From assembly GCF_949987535.1 (NCBI RefSeq), contig NC_080082.1:45679374-45743373 (forward strand): a DNA stretch of 64,000 nucleotides, in the 5' to 3' direction. Positions 12,045 to 24,100 of the stretch are shown here, piece by piece. Source of the DNA: Balaenoptera acutorostrata (taxonomy: Eukaryota; Chordata; Mammalia; Artiodactyla; Balaenopteridae). Both the position numbers and the translations under genes were made by a program. Numbering within the stretch: position 1 is the first letter of the stretch; every line of letters starts with the position of its first letter. A model generated the notes under the pieces. It saw only the letters and a list, made by a program, of their open reading frames with translations. It made no database searches and was not told the DNA's origin.

Positions 12045-12115
12045 GTGCGTCTTCAGTGCCAAGGACCGGGCCTGGCACACACTGGAAACTCAGCAAGTTT
12101 GTTGAATGAATGTAA
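12045..12115 (+). repeat. L2 LINE 3' end fragment
   Basis: GGGCCTGGCACACACTGG, a CTCAGCAAGTTTGTTG stretch and the GAATGAATG tail mark the L2 terminus. Confidence 0.7.
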
Positions 12116-12169
12116 GAATCTCCATGAGAAATTACTCCTTTCTGACCAGGCTCCAGAATGGTTTCTTTC

Positions 12170-12189
12170 TTTTTTTTTTTTTTTTTTTT
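12170..12189. repeat. Poly(T) tract
   Basis: A 20-T run without an attached SINE body that I recognise. Confidence 0.9.
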
Positions 12190-12869
12190 GAGTGTAGACT
12201 GCCACCGGAGACCAAAAGAAAAGATGGAAATTGGAAACATTCTTTTACTGCAAGTGACCGTGTCCCTGTATGTGTGTGTGAGTGTGTATAGTTGTTCAGG
12301 GACAGTCAGCCCTGCACCATGGTTGCAGTTTCTCTCCCTCCTGAAAATAAACATCATGTCTTTTTCTTCTCCTCTCTTGCAAGACAGACTCACAGCCTCT
12401 GTCTTCTTGCCAAGGAAGTCAGGTCTCCCATTGGAGACCCTCCATCCACGCATGGTCTGCCTGGCAGGAAGCCCAGCAGGCAGCAGACCCCACCGGGGCT
12501 GAATGTGCTTCCTCCACAGTTGAGCTCTGTCCCCACAGGTCCCCCTGAGGAATCGCTTGGCCCAGCAGTCAGTCCTGGCTGGGGTTAAGCGGTACTCCTG
12601 GACCACCTGGCTGGCCAACGCATCTAAACATTGGGATACAAAGGGGATGGATGTGCAATAACTGTTCCAGTGGCAGGAAACAAATTTGGACTCCTTGAAG
12701 TGGAAGGCAGATCTGGAAATAGAAGGAACCCAGGCATGGATTCATTGCCTGTCAGAGTTGAGCTCCCCACATGCTCTGATGTGGAGGGAGCTGTTCCCTC
12801 TGCCCCACCCCCGAATGGCCTGGCTTCAGCCATTCTGCACAGGCTGGAGAGGGGCAGAGAGGACTATTA

Positions 12870-14082
12870 AAGCCAATTATGCAGACCAGCTTTGAGTGTT
12901 AGTGTTTAACAAACAGCTTTGAGTTCTAATTTTCTGCAAAACACATACTGCAGGTACAATTTGTACTCATTACTGTATATTGGGAAAGTTATTAAAAACA
13001 CTCAAACTTGGTTGAGACTTCCTATGGCATCGTCCCTGGATTTTAATTGGTTTTTATCTAGTTCTATAAAAGATCTCTTTAAGCCCAATCACAGTGCCTG
13101 CCACAGATATTATGCCAGTTGAAGGACAGGGAAAGCGCGCTCTGTGGTTGGTGTAAGTCTTTACCCCCTACCCAAATTTGAGCAGTCTCACCAATCCACT
13201 AAAATTCCATCACGAGATAATTTATACTTCTTTTGATGGGCACGGTAACCAAATGACAAAATAACAGTGTTTCGTAACATAAGGGTTAAATCTTAATCTC
13301 TGTGGTTTGCAAAGCTGCTACTCGCAGTCTCCTTAAAATTTAATATACCTCGTTAATGCTTCCTTGCAAACACTGAAGGATTTTTATGATTATAATCATG
13401 TTACAGCACCTAGTACTGTTTCTAAGCAGCATACTAATCAGCTTAATGAGATATTACTGCACTTTTTGTTGACTAAAGCAAAATCCCTTTTATTGTTCTA
13501 AAGCCTGTCCTTTACTTTATTTTTCCCCAAAACATTATCTTGTTTTATTATGTACCAGTAAATATCGTGCCATTGGGTTGGATTTTTTTTTTTTTTTTTT
13601 TTTTTGCCAAATCATAAAATAATCTCTTTCATCTCCGACTGGCGAACATATTGAATATAGTAACCAGAAACAAAAGTTCTAAGTGAGTCAGTTTGGTCTT
13701 GCAGTTAAAGCCATTCTGCTCTATGGCAAACTTTGAACTGAGCCAACAGGTGCAGGTGCTACAAGGGGGGAGAGGAGGAAAAGTTTAACACGTAGACCCT
13801 TGATTTGTTATTAGGTGTTGAAAGTGGTAAAACATTAATAATTTAAATGTGAATGAATAATTGCAGTCTGTAAATAGAAAATACAAGGAAGACGATCTAT
13901 CGCCAAAACAAATTGGAGGAGCAATGCCATATTGCATAATTGGCATTTAATAATTCATTTTTTTATTATTGTTTTTGACTATAATTCCTTAGCATTATTC
14001 TGTGTAGGTAAGGCATGAAATGCAAATTCCCCACCAGCTGATGCTGTTGATTCGCTGCGCCACGGCACCTGGCACAGATCTG
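12870..14082. other. AT-rich repeat-poor block upstream of the ZNF536 exon
   Basis: About 1.2 kb with no recognisable transposon apart from a T run at 13583-13605. It carries several homeodomain-style motifs (TTAATAATTTAAATG near 13833, TTTAATAATTC near 13946) and a perfect octamer ATGCAAAT at 14020-14027. Introns of developmental regulators often hold conserved enhancers next to coding exons. That role is inferred here. Confidence 0.4.
14020..14027 (-). promoter_or_regulatory. Octamer (POU) motif near the acceptor
   Basis: ATGCAAAT is a perfect reverse octamer 75 bp before the splice acceptor. Single 8-mers occur by chance, so binding is unproven. Confidence 0.25.
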
Positions 14083-14104
14083 AACTCTCTCTTTATTTTC
14101 AGGG
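14083..14104 (+). other. ZNF536: Splice acceptor of the ZNF536 coding exon
   Basis: A pyrimidine-rich tract CTCTCTCTTTATTTTCAG ends at 14102. Only GG separates it from the ATG at 14105. A strong acceptor next to the recognised start means the 5' UTR is almost entirely on one or more upstream exons, which I could not identify. Confidence 0.85.
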
Positions 14105-16274
14105 ATGGAAGAAGCCAGTCTGTGCCTTGGAGTGTCCTCGGCGGCGCCGGAAGCTGAGCCCCATCTGAGCAGCCCCGTCCTCAACGGCCAGTATGCCATG
14201 AGTCAGAAGTTGCACCAGATCACCTCCCAGCTCAGCCATGCTTTCCCCGAGCTGCATCCGCGGCCCAACCCAGAGGAGAAGACCCCGGTTCCCCTCGACG
14301 AGAAGGCCCACGTGCCCATGAGTGGCCAGCCCATGGGCAGTCAGATGGCGCTCCTGGCCAACCAGCTGGGCCGGGACGTGGACACCAGCCTCAACGGGCG
14401 GGTGGACCTGCAGCAGTTCCTCAACGGGCAGAACCTGGGCATCATGTCCCAGATGAGCGACATCGAGGACGACGCCCGCAAAAACCGCAAGTACCCGTGC
14501 CCTCTGTGCGGCAAGCGTTTCCGCTTCAACAGCATCCTCTCCCTGCACATGCGCACTCACACCGGCGAGAAGCCCTTCAAGTGCCCGTACTGCGACCACC
14601 GGGCGGCACAGAAAGGGAACCTCAAGATTCACCTGCGAACCCACAAGCTGGGCAACCTGGGGAAGGGGCGCGGGCGGGTGCGTGAGGAGAACCGCCTGCT
14701 GCACGAGCTGGAGGAGAGGGCCATCCTGCGGGACAAGCAGATGAAGAGCAGCCTGCTGCAGCCCCGGCCGGACTTGAAGCCCCTGCCGCACGCCCAGCAG
14801 ACCCCGCTGGCCGCCTGCAACCTGGCCCTGCCCACCAACCACAGCGTGCCCGACGTGGCCAACCCGGTGCCCTCGCCCAAGCCGGCCAGTGTGCAGGAGG
14901 ACTCGGCGACCCCAGCTGCTGGCTTCCGCTGCACCTTCTGCAAGGGCAAGTTCAAGAAGAGGGAGGAGCTGGACCGCCACATCCGCATCCTGCACAAGCC
15001 CTACAAGTGCACGCTGTGCGACTTCGCCGCCTCGCAGGAGGAGGAACTCATCAGCCATGTGGAGAAGGCCCACATCACGGCTGAGTCGGCCCAGGGCCAG
15101 GGCCCCAACGGCGGCGGGGAGCAGTCGGCCAACGAGTTCCGCTGTGAGGTTTGCGGACAGGTGTTCAGCCAGGCGTGGTTCCTGAAGGGCCACATGCGGA
15201 AGCACAAAGACTCCTTCGAGCACTGCTGCCAGATCTGCGGCCGGCGCTTCAAAGAGCCCTGGTTCCTGAAGAACCACATGAAGGTCCACCTCAACAAGCT
15301 GTCAGTGAAGAACAAGTCCCCTAGCGACGCCGAGGTGCCTGTGCCCATGGGCGGCATGTCCCAAGAGGCCCATGCCAACCTGTACTCCAGGTACCTCTCC
15401 TGCCTGCAGAGCGGCTTCATGGCCGCCGACAAAGCCAGCCTGAGCGAGCCCAGCCAGCTCTACGGTAAAGGCGAGATGCCCATGAAGGAGAAGGAGGTTG
15501 TGGGGAAGCTGCTGACCCCCATCTCCAGCGTGGCCCACGGCGTCCCCGAGGGCGACAAGCACTCCCTCCTGGGATGCCTCAGCCTCGTGCCACCATTGAA
15601 ATCCAGCTGCATCGAGCGGTTGCAGGCAGCTGCGAAAGCTGCCGAGATGGACCCCGTGAACAGCTACCAGGCTTGGCAGCTCATGGCCAGGGGCATGGCC
15701 ATGGAGCATGGCTTCTTGTCTAAAGAGCACCAGCTACAGCGCAACCACGAAGACACTTTGGCACACGCCGGAGTTCTGTTTGATAAGGAGAGGCGGGAGT
15801 ACGTGTTAGTGGGGGCAGATGGCGCTAAGCAGAAAATGCCTGCTGATTCGGTTCACAGCACTAAAGCGGGCAGTCAGAGAGACCTGCCAAGTACGCTCGA
15901 CCCTTTGGAAGGCAGTCGGGATTTTTTGTCACACGGGCTGCACCAGGCTCTCGAGTACAACCTGCAGGGTCCCGGGAGTCTGAAGGAGAAGCCCACCGAG
16001 TGCCCGGACTGCGGCCGAGTGTTCCGCACCTACCACCAGGTGGTCGTGCACTCCCGCGTCCACAAGCGGGACCGCAAGGGCGACGAGGACGGGCTGCACG
16101 GGGGCCCCGATGAGCGGCGCGGCTCGGGCAGTGACCAGGAGTCCCAGTCGGTGAGCCGCTCCACCACACCCGGCTCCTCCAACGTCACTGAGGAGAGCGG
16201 GGTCGGAGGTGGGCTCTCGCAGACCGGGAGCGCCCAGGAGGACAGCCCACACCCCTCCTCGCCGTCCTCCTCAG
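14105..16274 (+). CDS. ZNF536: ZNF536 first coding exon (residues 1-723, partial)
   Basis: This exon encodes the N-terminal 723 residues of zinc finger protein 536, a brain-enriched nuclear repressor reported to restrain neuronal differentiation and retinoic-acid target genes. I recognise the start MEEASLCLGVSS and the body from the human protein of about 1300 residues. Seven C2H2 fingers are visible. Fingers 1-2 lie at residues 130-180, joined by a THTGEKPF linker. Fingers 3-4 lie at 274-323, with five-residue zinc-ligand spacing HIRILH and HVEKAH. Fingers 5-6 lie at 345-395, and finger 7 at 631-653 (C633, C636, H649, H653). A Ser/Thr-rich tail covers about 674-723. The ATG sits two bases after the acceptor, so the base at -3 comes from an unseen upstream exon. 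The exon ends one base into codon 724, which fits the Asp found next in human. The remaining fingers are outside the window. No frameshift or stop interrupts it. It is far more GC- and CpG-rich than its flanks. Confidence 0.97.
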
Positions 16275-16280
16275 GTAGGT
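16272..16280 (+). other. ZNF536: Splice donor of the ZNF536 coding exon
   Basis: The junction CAG|GTAGGT is a near-consensus donor with GT at 16275-16276. Splicing here leaves phase 1 (one base of codon 724). This matches where the human protein continues after the serine run. Sequence beyond the donor no longer resembles ZNF536. Confidence 0.9.
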
Positions 16281-16585
16281 TGCCAGGGGAGATGGGGGAG
16301 CAGCGGCTGGCGCAAGGGCCCTCCCTGCCCCGGGGCCTGGTTCTGCACCAGCCTCGGTGGGGAGGGGTCCCCGCTGCCCTTCAGAGTCAGCTCCGAGGTC
16401 ACCGTGGCGTCGTGCTGTATGTGGACCTTGCCTGTCTGCCCTGCCTCAAGGGAAGGCTATCTTTTCAACTCTTTGACCTTCCCTTGAGCACTGGCCACCA
16501 GGAAAGTAAGCTGATCCTCCTCCCGTGTGGTGGAGATGGCCAGTTGTTATGTTTGCCAGCTGGGATAGCCTACCCTCCCCTGTGA
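16275..16585 (+). other. Open frame past the splice donor (intron-retention tail)
   Basis: The ZNF536 frame stays open for 103 more codons beyond the donor and stops at TGA 16583-16585. A retained-intron transcript would encode an 826-residue protein with fingers 1-7 and a novel tail. The tail shows no recognisable domain. Chance openness in GC-rich sequence is the simplest explanation. Confidence 0.4.
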
Positions 16586-17018
16586 TTACCTGGCCCCATT
16601 TCTTGCCCTGACCCCCGTCCACCATCACCCCTGGAACCCGGGAGCTGCTGTCCGGCTCCATCCGTGGATGTGAATGTGTAAGTTCAGACCCTCACCGTCT
16701 CTCCCCCCAAGTATATGCCCATAATTCTGTCATTTGGGCCCCTCACTGCCTCTCCCTAGACCAAACCTGTCTCCGGCCCCCTTTCAAAAGTACAACTTGG
16801 CTCATCTGTCAGGTGCCTCTAACCTGAAGAACCACACCATTCTCCTCTGATGGTTTGGAGAAGCACAGAGGTTTGAAACACAGATGCGCGACTTCATGTC
16901 TTAAATTGTACTGTGTTACACGGGCGATACAGCTTTGGGGTCTAAAATAGCAAAGCAGAAAATCTGTCATCAAAATGTCTGTGAAATGCTGAAGCTTCCT
17001 GGCCCAGTTTGAGGGGGG
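16586..17018. other. Start of the ZNF536 coding intron
   Basis: Unique-looking intronic sequence with no repeat or gene recognised. Confidence 0.5.
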
Positions 17019-17060
17019 AAAAAAAAAAAAGAAAGAAAGAAAGAAAGAAAGAAAAAAAAA
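17019..17060. repeat. Poly(A)/(GAAA)n microsatellite
   Basis: An A run is followed by about seven GAAA units and a further A run. No SINE body is attached. Confidence 0.9.
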
Positions 17061-20000
17061 TCACTAGCCTAAGACAGCTAAATTAAAATCACTACCTAAC
17101 AGCAGGTAAGCTTGTTGCCTTCATCCATATTTCCAAAGCCCCTTACTAATGGATAGTAAATTGAAAGTTATATCTCTAGCCCTTTATAAAGAAAGCATCT
17201 CGCTAATACTGTAATCATTCTGCAGCCTAACAACAGAGGAAATCATGCCATAACAAATACCCTGTTACTAATGGCAACATTGATTTCTGCAATCAGCCAT
17301 TAAGTCTAGAAAATGAAAGACAGTTTGAGGCACCTCAAGGCACTGCATTGCCCACTGTTAAAGATGTGGCAGCACACTGTTGAGGGTAATTTTTAAAAAG
17401 TTTTTTTTTCCCCTTTTCTTTTTTTTTCCCCTTCTCAGTTTCCATAAATATTTCAGTATTAGAGGCAATTCACCACTACACTTATTAAGTAGATGCCAGC
17501 TTAGTTGTGTTGTTATTGTCATGCTTCAGTATACCCTTCTTCTAGGACAAAATTAGTATTAAAATAAAGTGTGAGTCTGGTGGCTTATTACAAACCAGTA
17601 AAGAATCGTTAAGACACATAAATCTGCACTGCACATTCCAAAGATTCCGATAGCACTTGATGCCGCTGCTTAAACACCCATGAAACACACTGTCTCCACC
17701 TGGAGTCCTAGCCTTGTTTGCAGTTCACTTCAGTGAGACACTCTGAAAGAGTTTAATGAGGAACTCCAGCACCACGGAGGGCTAGGCCACACTGCCTGGA
17801 GTGACCACCGCCCAAAACTTGCAAGGGAAGGGTTTTCCAGTGTCACCGCCTGACGGCGGGGATTCTGAGATGGATCTTTGTGCACGAAGGCAGCAAAGTG
17901 CCAGGTGTACTACTGTCAGGAGGGATTACTTCTGGCCTCCTGTGAGGAGGTCTCCTCTCCCTGCAGAGTGTCATCTCACGGTTTTTGGGATTTGGGACCT
18001 TTCTGGGGCAGAAAGCAGAGCGCATACTGGCTTTCCTAAGTTTTTGGAGTGACGTGGAGTTAACACTGACAGATTTTCCTCCCTCTCCCAGCCCTGCTGA
18101 AATGAAAAGGTCTCAGCAGAATATTCCGACACCAAATGTTCGGCTCTATTAATGACGTGTTTACCGTGTTTTTCTCACCTTCTGGCCAAGTGATAGCCTC
18201 ATGCTATTCCTATCTCTGTTGTTTCCATATCTCTAAATACTCTGTTGAAAAAAGCCCATTTTGCCTAAAAGAACCAACCGGGCTTGGGACTCAAAGGAGA
18301 ATTCTACTTGAGTTGTGGTTATCTTCGCACTTTTATTTCCCTCATTGAAGTATCGTACAATTGTGAATACTGATTCTTTCATTTCTGGTTGACTTCTTTG
18401 TTTTCTTCATATTCAAATTAGACACTTCCATAATTTTCTGACTAAGTAGGAAAATTGATGGCATACCAATATGCAGCCCAAATCAGCCGAATGCCTGGGC
18501 CATTCAGGTTTTCCTGGGATTAGGACCCTTAACCAAATCGGGTTAGTCTTCCCTCTTATTTCAACAAGTCTGACTTGTATAAAGTGTGATTAAAATAAGC
18601 ATTTAAATAAAAATCTTGACACAATAGGTATTTTATTATTACCTGTTAGAGAGAAACCTGCAAGGTGAAGGGGAGAAAAAAAAAAAATCTTTAAGCCCTT
18701 AAGTAAAGAAAGAAGTACTTATTAAGGCTTCTATTAAGAAATAACTGCAAAAACACGGTTTTACAAATTTCTCAGACTGCATAACAATGTCTCAAAACTT
18801 AATTTGCATCACTTGATTCTTTTTTTGTTGAAAACTGGGTCAGTAGGGCCTGAGAAACTATTTTTTCAGATCTTAACCAATGAATTCTTCTTTATAAATC
18901 GCTGCTCTTAACATGATAGTAGTTCTGAATTCATCATAAAAAACCTTTTTACAGAGAGCCTCTTAGAACAGATCTCCAGAAGAAGGCTTACAATGAGTGG
19001 CAGAGACGTCCTTTGTTATCAGATGTAATTCTTTGCAAAGGAGGATTGGAACGGAGTGGCTGTTTAAAAATGTCTTGCTCAGACCGAGACGAAGAAGGGG
19101 TCAAGTTTGCAATCAAACAGTTATTGCCGAGATGGGCGACTGTCACTGGCTAGGCTAATGTGGGATGCAGCTGTTTGTTATGTGAGCAAAAGAATGTTTG
19201 AATCAGTGAACATGTGAAAATGATTCCAGTGAACCAGAAAATGTGTTTGTTCTTTGGCTCTCCAAACTGCTGAGAACCAAGCTTAAGATCAACTGTGAAA
19301 ACTAGGACCTTTGACAAATTGAGAGGTCATATTTTCTAACAGAAAATGGACAAGACCAGTCATACAGATCACTTCCCCATCTTTCCCCTTTGTTTTATAT
19401 TTGTTGTTGCTGTTGATCTGACTTACCAATAATTTCACACCATAGTAGATGTCATTTCTTCCTCCATGTACAATGCAAAGGGAAACTATTTGGAAAGCAG
19501 CAGCTTATAAATTTTACTCTTTTATGACATTTAGAAAGTGGGGCAGCTGTTTTGATGCTCCCTCATTTCTGGCTCGCGTGCAAATGCTCCGATGGCATTA
19601 ATCTCTGCATCTTTCCCTAAAACCTCGTCTAAGACTGTGCTCCAATTCGAGCTTTATACAGAGTCAGAAGACGACCAAAGTTCTGTTTCTTTAGATTTTG
19701 CTTTGGAAATCATGGTCGGAATAATTAAAACTTAATGTACTAAGAAACGATACTGTTCATTATATCCAACAGGGCAGTTACCTTCTGCATTCCCCATAAT
19801 TTTGGAGAGGGGCTAATTGAAGTGTTGTGGTGGGAAAGGGGTAATTGAATGTGTTGACCCTCTGTTCGTTAAAGTCGGCTAAGTTACATGATCAACGGAA
19901 AGCCAGGAAGAGATGCGAAGATGAAAATATTGTTAACCCCTACTACTTCTGGTATAATATTTTGAGATGGACAAGGATTATTTGATCAGCTGGGCTGGAA

Positions 20001-21130
20001 GCCTTGCGGGGTCTTCTTTTGTTGCCTGAGCTGCATTCCTGAAATGCTGGGTCTCCATCCTGTGCTGGCCCATTGACCACAGCATCAAAGGCCTTTATCC
20101 AGGGCTCCCTTGCATTTACATCGGGTGTATAGTGATATGATAGATTTTCTTTCTTTTCCACCTCTTTTTCTCATGTGGCTCCTCCTCCCTGCCCCCATTC
20201 ATGATAACCACTGCCTGCTCCACACAAACAAATCCGGGCACCCAAAAGAAGGGAAAAAAAGAAAAAGAAAAAGAAAAAATTTAAGTCTGAGGATTAAGAT
20301 CTTCTTTTTTTTTTTGCTTGTGCATTCCAATTGTTCTTAAAATATTTGGCAATGTCAATTAGTAACTGAGCAGAGTTAGCTGATGAACACAATTTTCCAG
20401 TAGACTGAGCACCCTATTGTTGCCGAGCGAACAGCAGATTTCTGAGGTCATTATCATTCGCTGGTTGCTTGGCCCAGCTGCTTCCTGCTGCAAAAGCCAA
20501 ACTTTATACTGGAGCTTGGGGATGGCATGCAGCAACAGGGGGCTGGGAGGGGGAGAGGGGAGCTGGCTGCAGAGCCGAAGACAGTCATTATCAGCAGAGG
20601 AAACAGAAAGTAAAAGTTTCCAGGCAATTCCAGGAAAACTGCCCTATCAGGCGTCTCCCTCCCGTTCCTCTCCCAGCACCTTCCACCTCCAGGCAGGGAA
20701 TTAAAAGGACCAGGGGACGCCCCCTGGGCATTGTGGCCACTAATCTCTTTGCTGAGCAGAACTTTGGAAAACAATAATCCCATTTAAAATTTGCTTAAAA
20801 ATCGTTAACCCAATCTAAGGCATGTGAGTGATTTCCTCATTGATAGACTCCTTCATTTTTATTAAAAACAGAAGAAAGAAAAATTATTTTTTAAAAGATG
20901 ATATTAAAAACTTGAAATTAGTAAACTTGGGGATGACAAACAGGGAACATTATTTCATTTTCCAGGGGGACCTTTTGAGCGGATACTAGTCTGAAATTCC
21001 TTGTAAATCAAATTTAGCATGGAAGGTTCCCCCTGCCCACTCTGGCTTCCCCTTTTTCCTTCCCCCTCTCTCTCCCTCCCCCACCCTTTAATTTGGGAGC
21101 TGGTTCAGTGAGATGAAAAGCTGCACTTTT
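17061..21130. other. 4-kb repeat-poor AT-rich intronic block
   Basis: Apart from short A or T runs I recognise no transposon over about 4 kb, a sharp contrast with the L1/L2/MIR-dense DNA elsewhere. It carries an octamer ATTTGCAT (18802-18809) and many TAATTR-type motifs. Depletion of insertions over such a span is typical of conserved regulatory DNA around neural transcription factor genes. Function is inferred. Confidence 0.45.
17563..17568 (+). promoter_or_regulatory. Candidate intronic poly(A) signal
   Basis: AATAAA is followed directly by GT-rich GTGTGAGTCTGGTGG. With the open frame that runs past the splice donor it could in principle end a short ZNF536 transcript. AATAAA is common in AT-rich introns. 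Confidence 0.25.
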
Positions 21131-24100
21131 TTAAAGCTCAGCTGTTAAAACTGAGCGCCATATGCAGCCTTTCCGTCCCGATGTGGAAGTGTGTGCAGGC
21201 GGCCGCCGTGTTTGTGGAGATTTACGGAGGCTCGGCTGTGTGTGCCGAAGCCCTGCCTGGGCAGATGCTAGCGGGCCCTGCCTCCCGGGAGCTGGCCCCG
21301 CCTGGGCTAATAGGCTGGCCAGATTCGGGCTGGCTCCTGGGGCGTGTCCAGTGGGGCAGAGGTCAGGGGTCCAGGTGGGTTCCCTCTGGTCTCCCACCTT
21401 TCCGCTGGATCTGGGGGCGGTCCGCCCACCGGGCATGGTGCTGGAGCTGGGGAACAGTAGCCCTCAGATGCTGATTCACCTCACCGTCCTCCTGTGTGGG
21501 GGTCGGACGCCTGACAGCAGCTCCTCTTTATAAACTTCCCATCACTCCGTGCCCTTTGATTGTCTTGTGCCTGGGAACACTCAGTGCCACTCTGGGGCCT
21601 TGGCTGTCTCTCTCACCCCTTTGCGCGGAGCTGTAAATCCCACTTCCACGGGGCTGCCCGATGGTGCTGTCACTTAGCATTTCAGAAAGAGAGAAATCGT
21701 TCTGGCTCTGAAAGTCCTCAGATTGGGAGTGTGATATAAAAGATGTGTGACACGAGATCCCAGAAGCGAAGCCTCTTTCCTCTACGTTCCTGGGGATTCC
21801 CAGATTACCAGGACACCGTCTTCTGTCAGAGGGATTGATTCCTGCTGCAGGGTCACTGGAGCCCTGCCTTTGTTTAGCCGCACTCTGCCCACCTTCATGT
21901 CCCTCCTGTGCTCCTACGGCTGCTGCGCTCCTGCCCGGAGAGCTCAGGGAGCCCGAGGTGCCCACGGTGTGCTCCTTCTACTCACGTTAACACAAGGAAC
22001 AAACGTTCATTTAAATCTAAATTTAATGGTAATAAGAAAAACACGGATTAGCTAAGGACAGGTTACAATGAGGCAAAGAATTAAACAGTCAACTTTCAAA
22101 ATGGAGCATGAAACATTAGCTGCGTGATTGCCGTTAACTGGAATGGGAGGTTCGGGCTCAGGTCCTGGCCACCACCTCGGGTGTGTTGGGGCTGGAATTA
22201 GCAGTTTGCTTTGCAAATGGCCACAGTGTGGCCTCTGCTTGTTGGTCAAAAGCAGGTGTCATGAGCTACCTTTCATCCACCCACTCTCTTGCTATGCCAT
22301 CAGGTACCTGGGAACGTAGGCCCAATGTGTCACTACCGCCAGCGGCCGCTGCTGCAGAGCAGGGACAGCCTCTGTTTGCAGGGCAGCTTGGGTTCACCAG
22401 ACCCCTTCTCCATCAGGCTGCTTGTGCCTTCGAATCCCTTCGTTGACATGGAGCTCTGTGCCCCCTTATAAGAAGCACACTCCTGAAAGGGTAAAGTGGG
22501 AAAGTCTTCCTTGCTTAAGGAAGTTCTAGTAGGTGGCCCTGATGTCTCAGGGGTGGAAACAGGGACAAGCTTCAACAAGCCTCCTATTTTACTGGCTTTC
22601 AAGATTCCCCTGGATTCTAGGGGGAGACCGCTGGGATACTTGGGGATGTTGAGATGGAGAACAGAGGGAGACCTGGGACAGATCCGTGTTGGAAGCACTT
22701 TGCAGCGTTCTGAGGCTGTGAGGTTGGAAGAGGAGTGAGCCCTAACTCCCATAACTGTCGAGCTGTTTTGGAGCGTTGATGGTAGGGGTGGAGAAACACC
22801 TGCAGAGATCAGGAGACTGGATTTGTGCAAACGTCCCAAATTCGTGGTGATTGGGCTGGAACCTTTGCCATCTGTGACCCTTGGGCCTGCTTGCTGCCCT
22901 TCTGGGTTCCTCACCTCCCTCTCCTCTGTTGGCATGTGACCTCGCCTCCCCCGCCTGTGTGGACCGGGCTGGCGTGCTGAGGAGGAACGAGGGGGTGCAG
23001 TGAGGCTCGCAAATGGCTGAGGAAAGGGGGCTCCCCAGCAGGGTGTGAGGCAGGGGGTGGGGGGGGGGACTCTCTGTTCTCTCCAGGAAGCAAGCGTCAC
23101 AGCAGCTGAGAGGAGCCTTGGGTCCCCCATGCCTTTTCCTGGCAGGACGGGGCGACGGCAACATTTACTTAAGCTGTGGAGTTTGGCACTGCTGCCGCCA
23201 GGCGCCATCTGGAAAGCCCTTCTCAGGAAGCCGTGGGCCCTCCCTAAAGAGCTCAGGGGAGCAGGTCTTGGGCAGAGTTTTGGGCCTTTTTTCTTGGGCA
23301 GAACCTGAGCGGCAAGGCACCTGAGCGGGGCTCGGGGGTCCCCTGGGAGCTGTGTAGCTAAAGCAGGTCCTCCTCGGTGTGCGCGTGGCTTTTCTCTCTG
23401 CTGGGCTTCTCCACTTAATTCTGAGCCAGATCTGGTGTAGCTTTTCTTTGTCAGGAGAGCACTCAATTTCCTGGGGCTGTATTTCCATTTATTTATTTTG
23501 TATTGCATTTTACTTACTGTTCTCACCTAAGTCCTGGTATGCTGTGGGTGCAAAGGTGTGGAGCCAGCCAAGACTGTCCTGGTTAGTTACCGAGACAACC
23601 CTGTAATAATGGGGCTTGTTAACATAATGTAAGAAGTGACTATTGTGCCTCTAATATGTGCTGGGAGGCAGGAGGGAGAACTGGGTGGCTTGGCTGGTGA
23701 CAAACAGGGCCGAGCTAAGCACAGAGATTTGCCACCATCCTCTCCCTGATCCACATCTTCAAAAAAGGCTGCGGAACTCCAAAACAGTGCATGCCTGAAC
23801 ACTCCCTACGGCTACCTGATGGGTGGGCCAAGGCACTAAGGGAGCTGTGCTGTGCGCAGGGGCAGCGGTGGGTGGAATTCACGTGCCCGGGCCTGTTTTC
23901 TTTTCCCACCAAGGGGAAGTTGTCCAGGGCCTGGCTTCTTGGGGGACCCACCTCTTCGTTGCTGTGAGCCTTGGGGTTTTGTGTGACATGTGGCATGTGT
24001 CTGAGAGACGTGGGAGATACAGCACAAGCTGACTCCTTGGCTGGTCCGGCCCTCCTCTTGGGAGTGCCCAGCCAGGTGCTGGCAGGAGGAAGTGGGTAGT

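Noticed and set aside
11731..12618. 295-codon minus-strand open frame
   Set aside because: It passes through a poly(T) tract as a lysine run and through an L2 tail; composition is not protein-like.
14099..15289. 396-codon minus-strand open frame opposite ZNF536
   Set aside because: It lies fully opposite a recognised coding exon with strong codon bias. GC-rich third positions suppress stops on the complement. No domain is recognisable.
21131..21480. CpG island or promoter of a ZNF536 5' exon
   Set aside because: GC-rich, but CpGs are few and scattered and it lies downstream of the coding exon; no promoter signature is convincing.
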